64,000 nt of DNA from an uncultured delta proteobacterium (GTDB lineage: Bacteria > Myxococcota_A > UBA9160 > JAFDET01). The stretch is from contig CAMYLJ010000003.1 in the NCBI GenBank assembly GCA_947259215.1, positions 97,599 to 161,598 on the forward strand, in the 5' to 3' direction. The position numbers and the translations under genes were made by a program. Positions 19,205 to 30,200 of the stretch are shown here, in pieces. The notes beneath the pieces are model-generated. The model was not told the origin of the DNA, did not search any database, and worked only from the letters and a program-made list of their open reading frames with translations. Numbering within the stretch: the stretch's first letter is position 1; each line of letters starts with the position of its first letter.

Positions 19205-19900
19205 ATGTCCACCGCTGCATTAGTGCTGGCGGCGGGCCGCGGTGAGCGCCTGGGGGCGGGCCTGCCCAAGGCCTTCGTCACGCTGGCCGGGGTCCCCCTC
19301 GTGGCGCGCGCGCTCTCCGCCGTGGCCGCCTCACCCGAGATCGACCGGGTCGTGCCCGTGATCCCGGCCGACGCCGGAGAGCGCTACGCCGCCGCGGCCG
19401 CCGGGTTGGCCGGTCTCGCCAAGCTGGCGGACCCGGTCGTCGGCGGTGCCGAGCGCCAGGACTCGGTGAGGGCCGGGCTGGCGGCGCTGCCCGAGGACAC
19501 CACGCTGGTCGCCGTGCACGATGCCGCCCGCGCGCTGGTGCGACCCGAGAGCGTGTCGCGCGTGGTGGCCGAGGCCCGGAAGCACGGGGCGGCCCTGCTG
19601 GCCGTGCCGGCCCGCGACACCCTGAAGCGTGTGCGCGACGGCAGCGTGGTGGATACCCCCCCGCGCGAGGAGTGCTGGCTGGCCCAGACGCCCCAGGTCT
19701 TCCGCGTGGAGCTGCTGCGCGAGGCCCTGGCCAAAGCCGATGCCGAGGGCTTCGTGGGGACCGACGACGCCCAGCTGGTCGAGCGCCTGGGGGTAGCCGT
19801 GCGGGTCGTGCCGGGCGACCCGGAGAACCGGAAGATCACCGGTCCCGACGACCTGGCGGCGGCCGATGCCTGGCTGCGGCAGCGGGAGGCGCGGCCGTGA
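19205..19900 (+). CDS. ispD: 2-C-methyl-D-erythritol 4-phosphate cytidylyltransferase
   Basis: Third step of the MEP isoprenoid pathway (MEP + CTP to CDP-ME); 231 residues. AAGRGERLGAGLPKAF near the N-terminus binds CTP. VAVHDAARALVRP and the later GTDDAQLVE and GDPENRKIT motifs are conserved. The stop overlaps ispF by 4 bp, so the two non-consecutive pathway enzymes are made together, as in many bacteria. Confidence 0.96.
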   Translation: MSTAALVLAAGRGERLGAGLPKAFVTLAGVPLVARALSAVAASPEIDRVVPVIPADAGERYAAAAAGLAGLAKLADPVVGGAERQDSVRAGLAALPEDTTLVAVHDAARALVRPESVSRVVAEARKHGAALLAVPARDTLKRVRDGSVVDTPPREECWLAQTPQVFRVELLREALAKADAEGFVGTDDAQLVERLGVAVRVVPGDPENRKITGPDDLAAADAWLRQREARP

Positions 19901-20373
19901 GGGTGGGGCAGGGCTTCGACGCCCACCGCCTGGTGCCGGACCGACCGCTCGTGCTCGGCGGCGTCCGCGTGCCCTTCGAGCTGGGGCTCGAGGGCCACTC
20001 CGACGGCGACGTGCTGCTCCACGCCATCACCGACGCCCTGCTCGGCGCCCAGGGGATCGGCGACCTCGGCCGTCACTTCCCGTCCAGCCGGGCGGACCTG
20101 CGCGGGATCGAGAGCAGCCTGATGCTCGCCGGGGTCGCCCAGCGCGCGCGCGAGTCGGGCTTCCGCCTCGCAAACCTGGACGCCACCATCATCGCCGAGC
20201 GGCCCCGGCTGGCGGGATACCTGGACGCGATGGAGAAGGGCATCGCGGCGACCCTCGGCGTCGAGCTCGAGCGCGTGAACGTCAAGGTCACCAGCAGCGA
20301 CGGCCTCGGAGCCACCGGTCGCGGCGAGGGGATCGCGGCGCTGGCCGTGGTGCTGCTGGAGGAGGGCGCGTGA
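19897..20373 (+). CDS. ispF: 2-C-methyl-D-erythritol 2,4-cyclodiphosphate synthase
   Basis: Fifth MEP-pathway enzyme (CDP-ME 2-phosphate to MEcPP), 158 residues. Metal-binding GQGFDAHRL at the N-terminus, [19 protein letters not shown] near 40 and the C-terminal [21 protein letters not shown] [16 protein letters not shown] are all present. GTG start overlapping ispD and 4-bp overlap with cysS. Confidence 0.96.
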   Translation: MRVGQGFDAHRLVPDRPLVLGGVRVPFELGLEGHSDGDVLLHAITDALLGAQGIGDLGRHFPSSRADLRGIESSLMLAGVAQRARESGFRLANLDATIIAERPRLAGYLDAMEKGIAATLGVELERVNVKVTSSDGLGATGRGEGIAALAVVLLEEGA

Positions 20374-21779
20374 GCGAGCTCGTGCTCTACAACACGCGCA
20401 CGCGCCGCAAGGAAGCCTTCCGGCCCCTGGAGCCGGGCCACGCCCGCGTCTACACCTGCGGGCCCACCGTCTACTCGGCGCAACATCTGGGCAACATGCG
20501 GCCGGTGCTCTTCGCCGATCTGCTGGTGCGGGCGCTGCGCATGACGGGCCTGCAGGTCACGCACGTGATCAACGTGACGGACGTGGGCCATCTGACCCAG
20601 GACGACATCGATGCGGGCGAGGACAAGATGGAGAAGGCGGCGCGCGAGAGCGGACGCAGCGCCGCGGACGTCGCCGCCGAGTACACCCGCCAGTGGCTGG
20701 ACGACCGGCGGCGGCTCAACATCCCCGATCCGGACGTCCTCTGCCGTGCCACCGAGCACATTCCCGAGCAGATCGCGATGATCCGCCAGCTGGAAGACAA
20801 GGGCTACAGCTACCGGCTGGAGGACGGCATCTACTTCGACACGGCCAAGTTTCCCCGCTACGCCGAGTTCGCGGGCGTCGACCCGGAGCCCGCCGACGGC
20901 GAGAGCCGCATCGGCGAGGTCTCCGGCAAGCGCCACCCGGCCGACTTCGCCCTGTGGAAGTTCGCGGCCCGGGGCGTGCAGCGTCAACAGGAGTGGGATT
21001 CGCCCTGGGGGCGGGGTTTCCCGGGCTGGCACATCGAGTGTTCGGCCATGAGCACCAAGTACCTGGGCGAGCGCTTCGACATCCACACCGGTGGCGTCGA
21101 GCACGTGCGTGTGCACCACACCAACGAGATCGCCCAGAGCGAGTGCGCCCTGGACGTGCACCCCTGGGTGCAGGTCTGGATGCACGAGGACTGGATCGTG
21201 TTCGAGGGCGAGAAGATGTCGAAGTCCCTCGGCAACATCTACGTGCTCCAGGACCTGGTGGATCAGGGCCATCCCCCGCTGGCGTTCCGCTACTTCTTCC
21301 TCCAGGCGCACTACCGCAAGCAGCAGAACTTCCAGGACGACGCCATGGCGGCCGCGGACCGCGGCTATCGGCGGCTGCTGGGGCAGGCCGCGGCCGTGCG
21401 CGAGGCCGAGGGCGCGCCCGACGAGGCCGCGGCGGCGCCCCTGCGCGAGCGCTTCCGGGCGGCGGTCTTCGACGACCTGAACGCGCCCCAGGCGCTTGCG
21501 TTGGCGGGGGAGGTCGCGCGCGACGCGGGCCTCGCGCCTGCCACCCGGCGCGCTCTGCTGCTGGAGTTCGACGCCTGGCTCGGCCTCGACCTGGTGGCGG
21601 CGGATCCGCCCACGGCCGAGCAGGAGGCCGATCCGCGCATCGACGCGCTCGTGGCGGAGCGGGAAGCCGCCCGGGCGGCCCGGGACTGGGCCACGGCGGA
21701 CCGGATCCGGGACGCGCTGGCGGCAGAGGGCGTGACGCTCGAGGACTCGCCGGACGGGCCGATCTGGAGGCGCTCATGA
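20370..21779 (+). CDS. cysS: Cysteinyl-tRNA synthetase
   Basis: Class I aminoacyl-tRNA synthetase, 469 residues, the usual length. The HIGH motif appears as HLGN in [17 protein letters not shown]; zinc ligands include that Cys and later CS and H residues in [10 protein letters not shown]. The KMSKS loop is [10 protein letters not shown]. The C-terminal part carries the DALR-like helical bundle and ends in IWRRS. GTG start overlapping ispF; 4-bp overlap with uvrB. Confidence 0.96.
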   Translation: MSELVLYNTRTRRKEAFRPLEPGHARVYTCGPTVYSAQHLGNMRPVLFADLLVRALRMTGLQVTHVINVTDVGHLTQDDIDAGEDKMEKAARESGRSAADVAAEYTRQWLDDRRRLNIPDPDVLCRATEHIPEQIAMIRQLEDKGYSYRLEDGIYFDTAKFPRYAEFAGVDPEPADGESRIGEVSGKRHPADFALWKFAARGVQRQQEWDSPWGRGFPGWHIECSAMSTKYLGERFDIHTGGVEHVRVHHTNEIAQSECALDVHPWVQVWMHEDWIVFEGEKMSKSLGNIYVLQDLVDQGHPPLAFRYFFLQAHYRKQQNFQDDAMAAADRGYRRLLGQAAAVREAEGAPDEAAAAPLRERFRAAVFDDLNAPQALALAGEVARDAGLAPATRRALLLEFDAWLGLDLVAADPPTAEQEADPRIDALVAEREAARAARDWATADRIRDALAAEGVTLEDSPDGPIWRRS

Positions 21780-23776
21780 GCGACGCGGCCTTCAAGCTGC
21801 TGAGCGAGTACGTGCCCCGGGGCGACCAGCCCGCCGCCATCGACGCGCTGACCGCGGGTCTCGAGCGCGGGGAGAAGCACCAGACCCTGCTCGGCGTCAC
21901 GGGCAGCGGCAAGACCTTCAGCGTCGCCTGCGTGGTGGAGCGCGTGAACCGGCCCACCCTGGTGATGTCGCCCAACAAGACCCTGGCGGCCCAGCTCTAC
22001 GCGGAGTTCAAGGAGCTCTTCCCCGAGAACGCCGTCGAGTATTTCGTCTCCTACTACGACTACTACCAGCCCGAGGCCTACATCCCCTCGAGCGACACCT
22101 ACATCGAGAAGGACTCTTCGATCAACGACGAGATCGACAAGCTCCGGCACTCGACCACCCACTCGCTCCTCACCCGTCGCGACGTGCTGGTGGTGGCGAG
22201 CGTGTCGTCGATCTACGGCCTGGGCGCGCCGGAAACCTACGGCTCGATGCACGCGTTCCTCCAGACCGGCATGCGGCTGGATCGCGACCAGCTGCTGCGC
22301 CAGCTGGTGGACATGCTCTACGAGCGCAACGACCACGACTTCCACCGGGGTACCTTCCGCGTGCGCGGCGACGTGGTGGAGATCTTTCCGCAGTACGAGG
22401 CCGAGCGCGCGATCCGGATCGAGTTCTTCGGCGACGAGGTGGAGGCCATCGCCGAGATCGATCCCCTGCGCGGCAAGGTGGTGGCCCGCAGCAAGCGCGC
22501 CATGATCCATCCCGCCAGCCACTACGTGGCCACCGACGCCGTGCTGAAGCGCGCCGTGGCGGGGATTCGCGACGAGCTGCAGGAGCGGCTCCAGTGGTTC
22601 CGGTCCCAGCAGAAGCTGCTGGAGGCGCAGCGCCTGGAGCAGCGCACGATGTTCGACCTGGAGATGCTGGAGGAGATGGGCTTCTGCCACGGCGTGGAGA
22701 ACTACTCGCGCTGGCTCGACGGCCGGAGCGAGGGCGAGACGCCCTACACGCTCTACGATTACTTCCCGGACGACTTCCTGGTGGTGCTGGACGAGAGTCA
22801 CATCAGCGTGCCCCAGATCGGCGGCATGTACCGGGGGGATCGGGCGCGCAAGGAGACACTCGTCGACTACGGCTTCCGGCTGCCGTCGGCGCTGGACAAC
22901 CGCCCCCTGCGCTTCGACGAGTGGGAGGCGCGGACCGGCCAGGTGCTCTACGTGTCCGCCACTCCGGCGGACTACGAGTTCGAGCGCTCCCAGGGCGTGG
23001 TGGTGGAGCAGATCATCCGGCCGACAGGGCTGGTGGACCCCAAGGTCGAGGTGCGGGCGGCCTCGGGACAGGTGGACGATCTGCTGGCCGAGATCCGCGC
23101 CCGGGTGGCGGCCGGCGAGCGCGTGCTGGTCACCACGCTCACCAAGCGCATGGCCGAAGAGCTCACCGACTACTACGCCGAGCTCGACGTGCGCGTCCGC
23201 TACCTCCACAGCGACATCCAGACCATCGAGCGCATGGAGCTGATCCGCGAGCTGCGCGAGGGCGCCTTCGACGTGCTGGTGGGCATCAACCTGCTGCGCG
23301 AGGGCCTGGACATTCCGGAGGTCTCCCTGGTGGCGGTCCTCGACGCCGACAAGGAGGGCTTCCTGCGCTCGACCCGCTCGCTGATCCAGACCATCGGGCG
23401 CGCCGCGCGCAACGTGAACGGCTCGGTCATCCTGTACGCCGACAAGCAGACCAACTCGATCCGGGAGACTCTCGCGGAGACCGAGCGCCGCCGCGAGGTC
23501 CAGCAGCGCTACAACGAAGAGCACGGCATCACGCCCACCTCGGTGAAGAAATCCATCTCGAGCCTGCGCGACTCGATCTGGGAGCGCGACTATGTGACGG
23601 TCCCGAAGCCGAGCGAGGACAGCGAGGCCGACATCCCCGCCCACGAGATTCCCGAGCTGATCGACGCCCTGCGCCGGGAGATGAGCGAAGCCTCCAAGGA
23701 GCTCGCCTTCGAGCGCGCCGCGGAGCTGCGCGACCGCATCCAGGCCCTGGAAGCGGAGCGTCTGCGCCGCCAATGA
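21776..23776 (+). CDS. uvrB: Excinuclease ABC subunit UvrB
   Basis: Damage-verifying helicase-like subunit of nucleotide excision repair, 666 residues. Walker [10 protein letters not shown], the beta-hairpin [20 protein letters not shown] that clamps DNA, DEAD-like [15 protein letters not shown], motif [11 protein letters not shown] and a C-terminal UVR domain ([19 protein letters not shown], about 630-660) are all present. It overlaps cysS and uvrC by 4 bp each, so uvrB and uvrC are co-produced. Confidence 0.97.
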   Translation: MSDAAFKLLSEYVPRGDQPAAIDALTAGLERGEKHQTLLGVTGSGKTFSVACVVERVNRPTLVMSPNKTLAAQLYAEFKELFPENAVEYFVSYYDYYQPEAYIPSSDTYIEKDSSINDEIDKLRHSTTHSLLTRRDVLVVASVSSIYGLGAPETYGSMHAFLQTGMRLDRDQLLRQLVDMLYERNDHDFHRGTFRVRGDVVEIFPQYEAERAIRIEFFGDEVEAIAEIDPLRGKVVARSKRAMIHPASHYVATDAVLKRAVAGIRDELQERLQWFRSQQKLLEAQRLEQRTMFDLEMLEEMGFCHGVENYSRWLDGRSEGETPYTLYDYFPDDFLVVLDESHISVPQIGGMYRGDRARKETLVDYGFRLPSALDNRPLRFDEWEARTGQVLYVSATPADYEFERSQGVVVEQIIRPTGLVDPKVEVRAASGQVDDLLAEIRARVAAGERVLVTTLTKRMAEELTDYYAELDVRVRYLHSDIQTIERMELIRELREGAFDVLVGINLLREGLDIPEVSLVAVLDADKEGFLRSTRSLIQTIGRAARNVNGSVILYADKQTNSIRETLAETERRREVQQRYNEEHGITPTSVKKSISSLRDSIWERDYVTVPKPSEDSEADIPAHEIPELIDALRREMSEASKELAFERAAELRDRIQALEAERLRRQ

Positions 23777-25653
23777 GCGTCGACCCGGAGCGGGTCGAGG
23801 CGCTGCCCCAGGCGCCGGGGGTCTACCTGTTGAAGGACGCTCGCGGGCGGGTGCTCTACGTCGGCAAGGCCCAGAACCTGCGCAGCCGGGTGCGCTCCTA
23901 CCTGCTGCCGGGCGGGGACGGGCGGCACCAGATCCCGCGCCTGGTGGAGCGGGCGGCGGACGTGGACGTGGTGCTGACGCCGGGCGTGAAGGATGCGCTG
24001 CTGCTCGAGAACGAGCTGATCAAGCAGCACCGGCCGCCCTTCAACGTGCGCCTGCGGGACGACAAGCAGTACCTGGCGCTGCGGCTGGATCCGCGGGCCG
24101 ACTGGCCGCGCCTGACCCAGGTGCGGCGCTTCCAGCGGGACGGCGCGCTCTACTTCGGCCCCTACACCTCGAGCCAGTCCATGCGCGAGGCGGTGTCGAA
24201 CCTGAGGCGCATCTTCCCGTTGCGTTCCTGCAGCGACGCCGTCTTCCGCGACTACCAGCGGCGCGGGCGGCCCTGCATCGAGTACGAGATGAAGCGCTGC
24301 GGCGCGCCCTGCTGCGGGCGGATCGACGAGGCGGCCTACCGCGAGCTGGTGGAGGGCACCGCGCTCTTCCTGCGCGGCCGTTCGAGCGACCTGGTGGCCC
24401 TCCTCGACCGCAGGATGCAGGAGGCCGCGAAGGCCGAGCGCTTCGAGGAGGCCGCCCGGCTGCGCGATCGCATCTCGGCCGTGGAGCAGACGGTCGAGCG
24501 CCAGCAGATCGTGGCCGAGGAGGCGGCGGACCGGGACGTCTTCGGGCTGGCGCGTGACGGAGGCGAAGTCGAGCTGCAGGTGCTTCACGTGCGCGCCGGT
24601 CGCGTGGTGGGCGCCGCCGGGCACGCCTTCTCCGACGTGCGCCTCGACGACGGCGCGGTGGTGAGCTCCTTCCTGGGACAGTTCTATGCGCAACGCACCA
24701 CGGACGAGATCCCTGGCGAGGTGCTCACCGGCCAGGAGATCGAGGACGAGGAGGCCCTGGAGGTCTTCCTCAGCGAGCGGCGCGAGCGGCGGGTGAGACT
24801 GCGGGTACCGCGCCGCGGCCCGCTGCGGGAGCTCGTGGCGATGGCCTCCGCCAACGCGCGGCTGGGGCTGGCGCGTCGGCTGGAGGCGCGCGAGAGCCTG
24901 GCCGCGGCGCTGGGCGAGGTGGCGGAGCGCGTGGGCCTGTCGGTCCTCCCGCGTCGCATCGAGTGCTACGACGTCTCGACCTTGAACGGGGTGCTCACCG
25001 TGGCGAGCCGGGTCGTGTTCGAGGACGGCCGCCCGGCGAAGAACGACTATCGCCGCTACCGGATTCGAAGCGTCGAGGGCGCCGACGACTACGCGGCGCT
25101 GCGCGAGGCCCTGGGGCGGCGTCTGGCGCGGGTGGAGCGCGAGCCGCTCCCCGATCTGCTGATGGTGGACGGCGGCCGCGGACAGGTCGGCGTGGTGACG
25201 GCGAGCCTGCGCGACGCCGGGCTGGAGCAGGCGGTGGAGGTGCTGGGCCTGGCCAAGGAGCGCGATTCCGAGAGCGCCACGGCCCGGGTGCGCCGCTCGG
25301 GCGGCCTCAAGGCCGAGCGCATCTTCCGGCCCGGCCGCAAGGACGCCATCCTGCTGCCCCCGAGCTCACGCGGCCTGTTGTTGCTCCAGCGCGTGCGCGA
25401 CGAGTCCCACCGCTTCGCCATCGAGTACCAGCGCCGCCTCCGGAACCGGAGCGGGCTGGTGTCGATCCTGGAGGAGCTACCCGGCATCGGTCCCAAGAAG
25501 CGTCGGGCGCTGCTGCGCAGCCTCGGCTCCCTGAAGCAGGTGCGCAGCGCGAGCGCAGAACGCCTGCGGCAGGTACCCGGCATCTCCGAGGGCGACGCCG
25601 AGATCATCCGGCGCTTCTTCGACGCTGCGGAGGCCCCCGAGCCCCCGGCGTAG
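23773..25653 (+). CDS. uvrC: Excinuclease ABC subunit UvrC
   Basis: Dual-incision nuclease of excision repair, 626 residues. N-terminal GIY-YIG domain ([18 protein letters not shown], about 16-33), the cysteine cluster in [15 protein letters not shown], a UVR domain ([13 protein letters not shown]), the RNase H-like endonuclease domain ([11 protein letters not shown] ... VDGGRGQVG) and C-terminal helix-hairpin-helix motifs ([18 protein letters not shown]). Coupled to uvrB. Confidence 0.97.
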   Translation: MSVDPERVEALPQAPGVYLLKDARGRVLYVGKAQNLRSRVRSYLLPGGDGRHQIPRLVERAADVDVVLTPGVKDALLLENELIKQHRPPFNVRLRDDKQYLALRLDPRADWPRLTQVRRFQRDGALYFGPYTSSQSMREAVSNLRRIFPLRSCSDAVFRDYQRRGRPCIEYEMKRCGAPCCGRIDEAAYRELVEGTALFLRGRSSDLVALLDRRMQEAAKAERFEEAARLRDRISAVEQTVERQQIVAEEAADRDVFGLARDGGEVELQVLHVRAGRVVGAAGHAFSDVRLDDGAVVSSFLGQFYAQRTTDEIPGEVLTGQEIEDEEALEVFLSERRERRVRLRVPRRGPLRELVAMASANARLGLARRLEARESLAAALGEVAERVGLSVLPRRIECYDVSTLNGVLTVASRVVFEDGRPAKNDYRRYRIRSVEGADDYAALREALGRRLARVEREPLPDLLMVDGGRGQVGVVTASLRDAGLEQAVEVLGLAKERDSESATARVRRSGGLKAERIFRPGRKDAILLPPSSRGLLLLQRVRDESHRFAIEYQRRLRNRSGLVSILEELPGIGPKKRRALLRSLGSLKQVRSASAERLRQVPGISEGDAEIIRRFFDAAEAPEPPA

Positions 25654-25704
25654 CGCGTCAAGGTCGCCCCGAGTCCGGCCGATGCGACGAGGGGGAGGAT
25701 CCGC

Positions 25705-26574
25705 ATGCGCAGGATCGCGGCCATATTGGCGCTGAGCCTGCTGGCCCTTCCGGCCGGCGGCGAGATCTATCGCTGGACCGACGCGCAGGGCCGGGTGCAC
25801 TTCACCCAGGACCTCTCGCAGGTACCGCCGGACCAGCGCCCCGGCGCCGTCGAGCGGACCCTGGAGGGCTCCGAGGGCGGGCGCATCAGCACCTACTCCA
25901 GCGACTCGGACGAAGCGCCTCCCGCGCGCCGCGCCCCGGCACTCCGTACGCCGGACACGTCGGCGGGGCGCGCGGTGCACCGGATCCGCGTCGAGCGGGC
26001 TGGCACCTCCATGATGGTGGCGGCGCGTCTCAACAACAGCGTGGTCGTGCCGTTCGTGGTGGACACGGGGGCGACCGACGTCTCGATCCCGCGCTGGGCG
26101 GCGGCTCAGCTCGGCCTGCGGGACTCCGGCCGCACGCGCCAGTACATCACCGCCAACGGCATGATCGAGGAATCCGTGGTGATGCTGGATTCCGTCGAGC
26201 TGGGCGGCGCCCGCGTCGAAGGCGTGCCGGCCAGCATCAGCTCGACCATGGACGTCGGGCTCCTCGGCCTGTCGTTCTTCAACCACTTCACCTACCACGT
26301 GGACACCGCGGGCGGCGTGCTCACCCTGGTGCCGAACGACCTGGCCGAGAGCGGCCAGATCCGCGGCGGCCGCAGCGAAGCGCAGTGGCGCTCCGAGTTC
26401 GGAGGCCTGCGCGCGCGCCTGCAGCAGGTGGACGCCGAGATGTCGCGCACCAACTCCAACGCCTCGAGCAAGCGCCAGGCACTGGACCGCTCCCGCAGCG
26501 ACCTGCTGGCACAGCTCGATCTCCTGGAGGGCGAGGCGGACCAGGCGCGTGTCCCCATGGCCTGGCGCGAGTAG
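25705..26574 (+). CDS. Secreted DUF4124 + retropepsin-like aspartic protease
   Basis: 289 residues. A signal peptide (1-18) is followed by a DUF4124 segment (GEIYRWTDAQGRVHFTQDLSQ, about 19-39). After a disordered linker comes a clan-AA aspartic protease fold with the catalytic VVDTGATDVSIP (D120) and the flap/second half TANGMIEESVV and VGLLGLSFFNHFTY. A C-terminal coiled coil (about 225-280) follows. The family acts as a dimer in the periplasm; the substrate is unknown. It stands 51 bp after uvrC with GGGGGAGGA before the ATG. Confidence 0.82.
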   Translation: MRRIAAILALSLLALPAGGEIYRWTDAQGRVHFTQDLSQVPPDQRPGAVERTLEGSEGGRISTYSSDSDEAPPARRAPALRTPDTSAGRAVHRIRVERAGTSMMVAARLNNSVVVPFVVDTGATDVSIPRWAAAQLGLRDSGRTRQYITANGMIEESVVMLDSVELGGARVEGVPASISSTMDVGLLGLSFFNHFTYHVDTAGGVLTLVPNDLAESGQIRGGRSEAQWRSEFGGLRARLQQVDAEMSRTNSNASSKRQALDRSRSDLLAQLDLLEGEADQARVPMAWRE

Positions 26575-26754
26575 CACCTCCAGTTCCCAGAAGCGGACGC
26601 CGGGTTCCCCGAACGACTGGTCGGGTCGCGGCTCGTGCGTTCCCGGGTCGCCCTGCGGTGTCGAGGACTTGCGGCCGTCTTTGCGCGTGCGTCGTCCGTG
26701 GCACCGTTCTTGCTCCCTGTAGATCTGGGGAGTCATGGAGCGGAGGACGCCGAG

Positions 26755-27111
26755 TTGAAGCCGAATCCCGACGCGCTGGAACGCTGCCGTCGCGAGCTGG
26801 AGTCCCTGGGTGTAGACACCGGATTCGCCGAGGCCATCGTGCCGACCCTGGTCGAGCTCTCGGCCTCCTCCGACACCGGGCCGACCCGGAGCGGCTTTCT
26901 CGCCGGCGTGGTGGCGGCGTACGCCGTCCACCGGGACGCCCTCGAGCGGCTGCGCCGCAGCCTGCGCGAGGTGAACGAAATGGGCCGGCTGGTCGACGCC
27001 TTCGGCGGCGAGCTGGAGAAGCTGGACGAAGCGCTGCGGACCCTGGGCGCCTACGTCGAGCGGATGCGCACGCAGACCGCGAGCGACGACGACGAGCGCG
27101 TGATCCACTGA
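26755..27111 (+). CDS. Small helical protein of unknown function
   Basis: 118 residues if started at the TTG behind GGAGGA; the frame is open 40 codons further upstream, but those codons resemble noncoding sequence. The product is almost all helical with heptad-like leucines (ALERLRRSLREVNEMGRLVDAF and LEKLDEALRTLGAYVERM), suggesting a coiled-coil oligomer. No signal peptide. No domain is recognised. It is 48 bp upstream of the comEC frame. Confidence 0.6.
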   Translation: MKPNPDALERCRRELESLGVDTGFAEAIVPTLVELSASSDTGPTRSGFLAGVVAAYAVHRDALERLRRSLREVNEMGRLVDAFGGELEKLDEALRTLGAYVERMRTQTASDDDERVIH

Positions 27112-27227
27112 GCCGGCCGGGCTAGGCTGGCTGCTCCCCGGTCCCGGGGCGCAGCGACCTGGTCCGACTCCCCATCCTGCTGCTGGCGGCCGAGGCCGCG
27201 GGGATTCTCGCCGCCGACCGCGGCGCC

Positions 27228-30200
27228 GTGGAGCCCGGCGCGGCGCTGGTGCTGGGCGCGCTCGCGCTGGGTGCGGCACTCGTCGCCCGCGGGCGCGCGC
27301 GCGCGGCAGCGGCCGTGCTGGCCGTCGGCGTGGCGAGCGCGTTCCACCTCGGCTCGCTGCGGGTCTCCGCCGAGTCCCGGCGTCCCGCGCGACCCGTCGA
27401 GGTGACCGTCGAGGCGCGGGTGGCCGCCGCCCGTGCGACCCGCAGCGGGCGGGTGCTGGAGCTCGAGCGTGCGGTCGGCGTGCTGGCCCGCGAGCGCGCG
27501 GTGCCCGACCGGATCCGCGTGCTCCTCGCGCCGCTGCGGAAGGACGAGCTGCCGGGCATCCTGAGAGAGGTGCTGCCCGGCGATCGCGTGCGCGCGCGCC
27601 TGCGGCTTCGCGCGCCCGCTGGGCTCCGCAACCCGGGCAGCCGCTTCGATCCGGAGACCGACACCCGGCGTGGGATCGGCGCGACCGCGCAACCCGTGCA
27701 TCCCCTGCTGGCGGAGCGGCTGGAAGCCGGGCGCGGGCCGGCGGCTCGCGTGGCGGACGTCCGGCGGCGCATCGACGGGCGCCTGGTCGCACTCGGTCCG
27801 GGCGGGGCGCTGCTCTCGGCGCTGGCGCTGGGCGAGCGCGGACACCTGGACGCGGCGACGCGCGACGCGTTCGCAGGTCTCGGACTTGCGCACCTGCTGG
27901 CGGTCTCCGGGCTCCACCTGGTGCTCGTGGCGGCAGCCGTGTACGCGGCGCTGCGGCTCGCGGTCGTGCGGCTGTCGCTGGCGCGCGCGCGCGACGCCCG
28001 GCAGCTGGCTGCGGCGGCGACCCTCGTCGTACTCGTCGGCTACGCGGCCCTGGCGGGCTTCGGTCTGCCGGTGCGGCGCGCGCTGCTGATGGCGACGGCC
28101 GCGGTGGCCGCGCTGCTGCGCGGGCGGGCCACGCGCCGCGAGCAGCCCCTGGTGCTGGCTGCCACGCTGCTCCTGGCCCTCGAGCCGGGGGCGCTGTTCG
28201 CGGCGGGCGCGTGGCTGTCCTTCGCCGCCGCGGCGGCGCTGGTGCTGGCAGCGGCGCCGGAGGCAGCCGAACGCCGGGGACTCGCGGCCCTGCGCGCCAG
28301 CGCCACGGCGCTGCTCACCACGGCGCCCCTGGTGGCCGGACGTCTGGGCGGGAGCGCGCCCTGGGCGCTCCCGGCCAACGCCCTGGCGGTGCCGTGGACG
28401 GGCGGGGTGCTGCTGCCTTCGGCGCTGGCGGCGGCGGGTCTGGTCGGGATCGCCCCCGAAGGATCGCCCGCCGCGGAGCTGGCGCGTGGACCCGAGCGGC
28501 TCGCGGCCGCGAGCCTGGCGGCGGTGCGTGCGGTGGCCGGCGCCGCGCCGGCCGCCAGCCCGGGCCACGCTCCCGCGCCCGCGTTCCTGGTGGCGGCGAT
28601 CCTCATCGCGGGGCTGGGCCTCACGCGCCGCTCGACGCGGGCGCGCCTGGTCGCGGCGGCCGCGCAGGCGATCCTGCTGGCACTGGCGCCGCCCGCGCAG
28701 GAGCGGCCGCCCCGCCCGCGGCTGGTGACCTTCGACGTGGGGCAGGGCGACGCCCTCCTGGTCGAGGGACGCCGGGCTGCGCTGCTCGTGGACGCGGGAT
28801 CGCGCTTCGCCGACGTCGACCGGGGTCGCGACGCGGTGGTGCCTGCGCTGGGCGCCCTGGGGATCCGGCGGCTCGACGCCCTGGCGGTCAGTCACGGCGA
28901 CCTGGACCACCGCGGGGGCGTGCCCGCCGTGCTGCGTGCGGTTCCGGTCGCCGCCGTGTGGCTTCCGTCGGGCGCCGCCGGCGATCCGGCCTTCGCCTCC
29001 GTTCGCGACGCCGCACGCAAGGCGGGCGCGCGCGTGCGCGAGCTGGCGGCCGGGGAGCCTCCGTTCGCGCTGGGGGACCTGCGGGTCGAGGTGCTGTGGC
29101 CGCCGCCGGAGGCGGAGGGGAATCGCAACCATCGCTCGCTGGTGCTGCGGGTGGCGACCGGGGGCGCGCGCGTGCTGCTGGCGGGCGACGTGGACGCGCG
29201 TGCCGAGGCCCGGCTCGTCGCCTCGGGCGCGGACCTGCGGGCCGACGTCCTCAAACTCGCCCACCACGGGAGCCGCACGTCGTCGACGCCGGAGTTCCTG
29301 GAGGCGGTCGGGGGCGCCGTGGCGATCGTGTCCGCTCCCTGCCACGGACGCTTCGCCATGCCGCACCCGGGGGTCGTGCGCCGCGTGCGCGGCGCCGGGT
29401 ACGCGCTCTGGTGGACGGGGCGCGACGGCGCCGTGGCCGTGTCCCTGGGCGCGCGCCCCTGGGTGCGCGGGTTCGCGGAGGCGCGCTGCGGCCTGCCAGC
29501 GGGAGGTTCTCAAGGGCGGGCGGCGGGGGGCCGATCTCCTGCGCGTCGTGTGGATCGACGTCCTGGCGTTGGCCCTGGTGGGGATCTTCGTGTTCTCGGG
29601 ACTCGTGCGCGGGGGCCTGGCGGCGGGGCTCGCCCTCGCCACCCTGCTGGGCGCGTATCTGGCGGCGTGGCTCCTGGCTCCCGGCCTCGGCCCCACGGTG
29701 GCTCGCGCCCTGTCGCTCCCGTCCGTCTTTGGGCTCCCCGCGGCCGGTGTCGCGGTCTTCCTGGCGGCCTATCTCGGCTTCGGCGTCGCCTCGACCGTCC
29801 TGCGCGCACGCGAGCGGCGCGCGCGAGACGGCGACCCGCGCAGCGCCGGCGACCGCGCCCTGGGCGCCTTCTTCGGAGGGCTGCGCGCCGGACTGCTGGT
29901 GCTCCTGGTGGGCTACGCGGCGATCTGGCTCAGCGCCCTGGAGGCGGTGACCGGAGAGTCCCCGCTGCCGTCCGTCGAGGGCTCGGCGCTGGCCTCGGCC
30001 AGCCGCGCGGCCGCCGCGACGGCGGCGGGTGCGCTGGTCGACGAGGAGACGCCCGGGGCGCGGCTGGCCGTGCGGGCCGCGAGCCGCCCGGCGGAGACGT
30101 TCGGCGCCCTCCAGCGCATCCTCGACGACCCTCGCGTGGACGACCTGCGCGCCGACCGGCGTTTCTGGGCAACGGTGGAGGCCGGCGACGTGGACGGTGC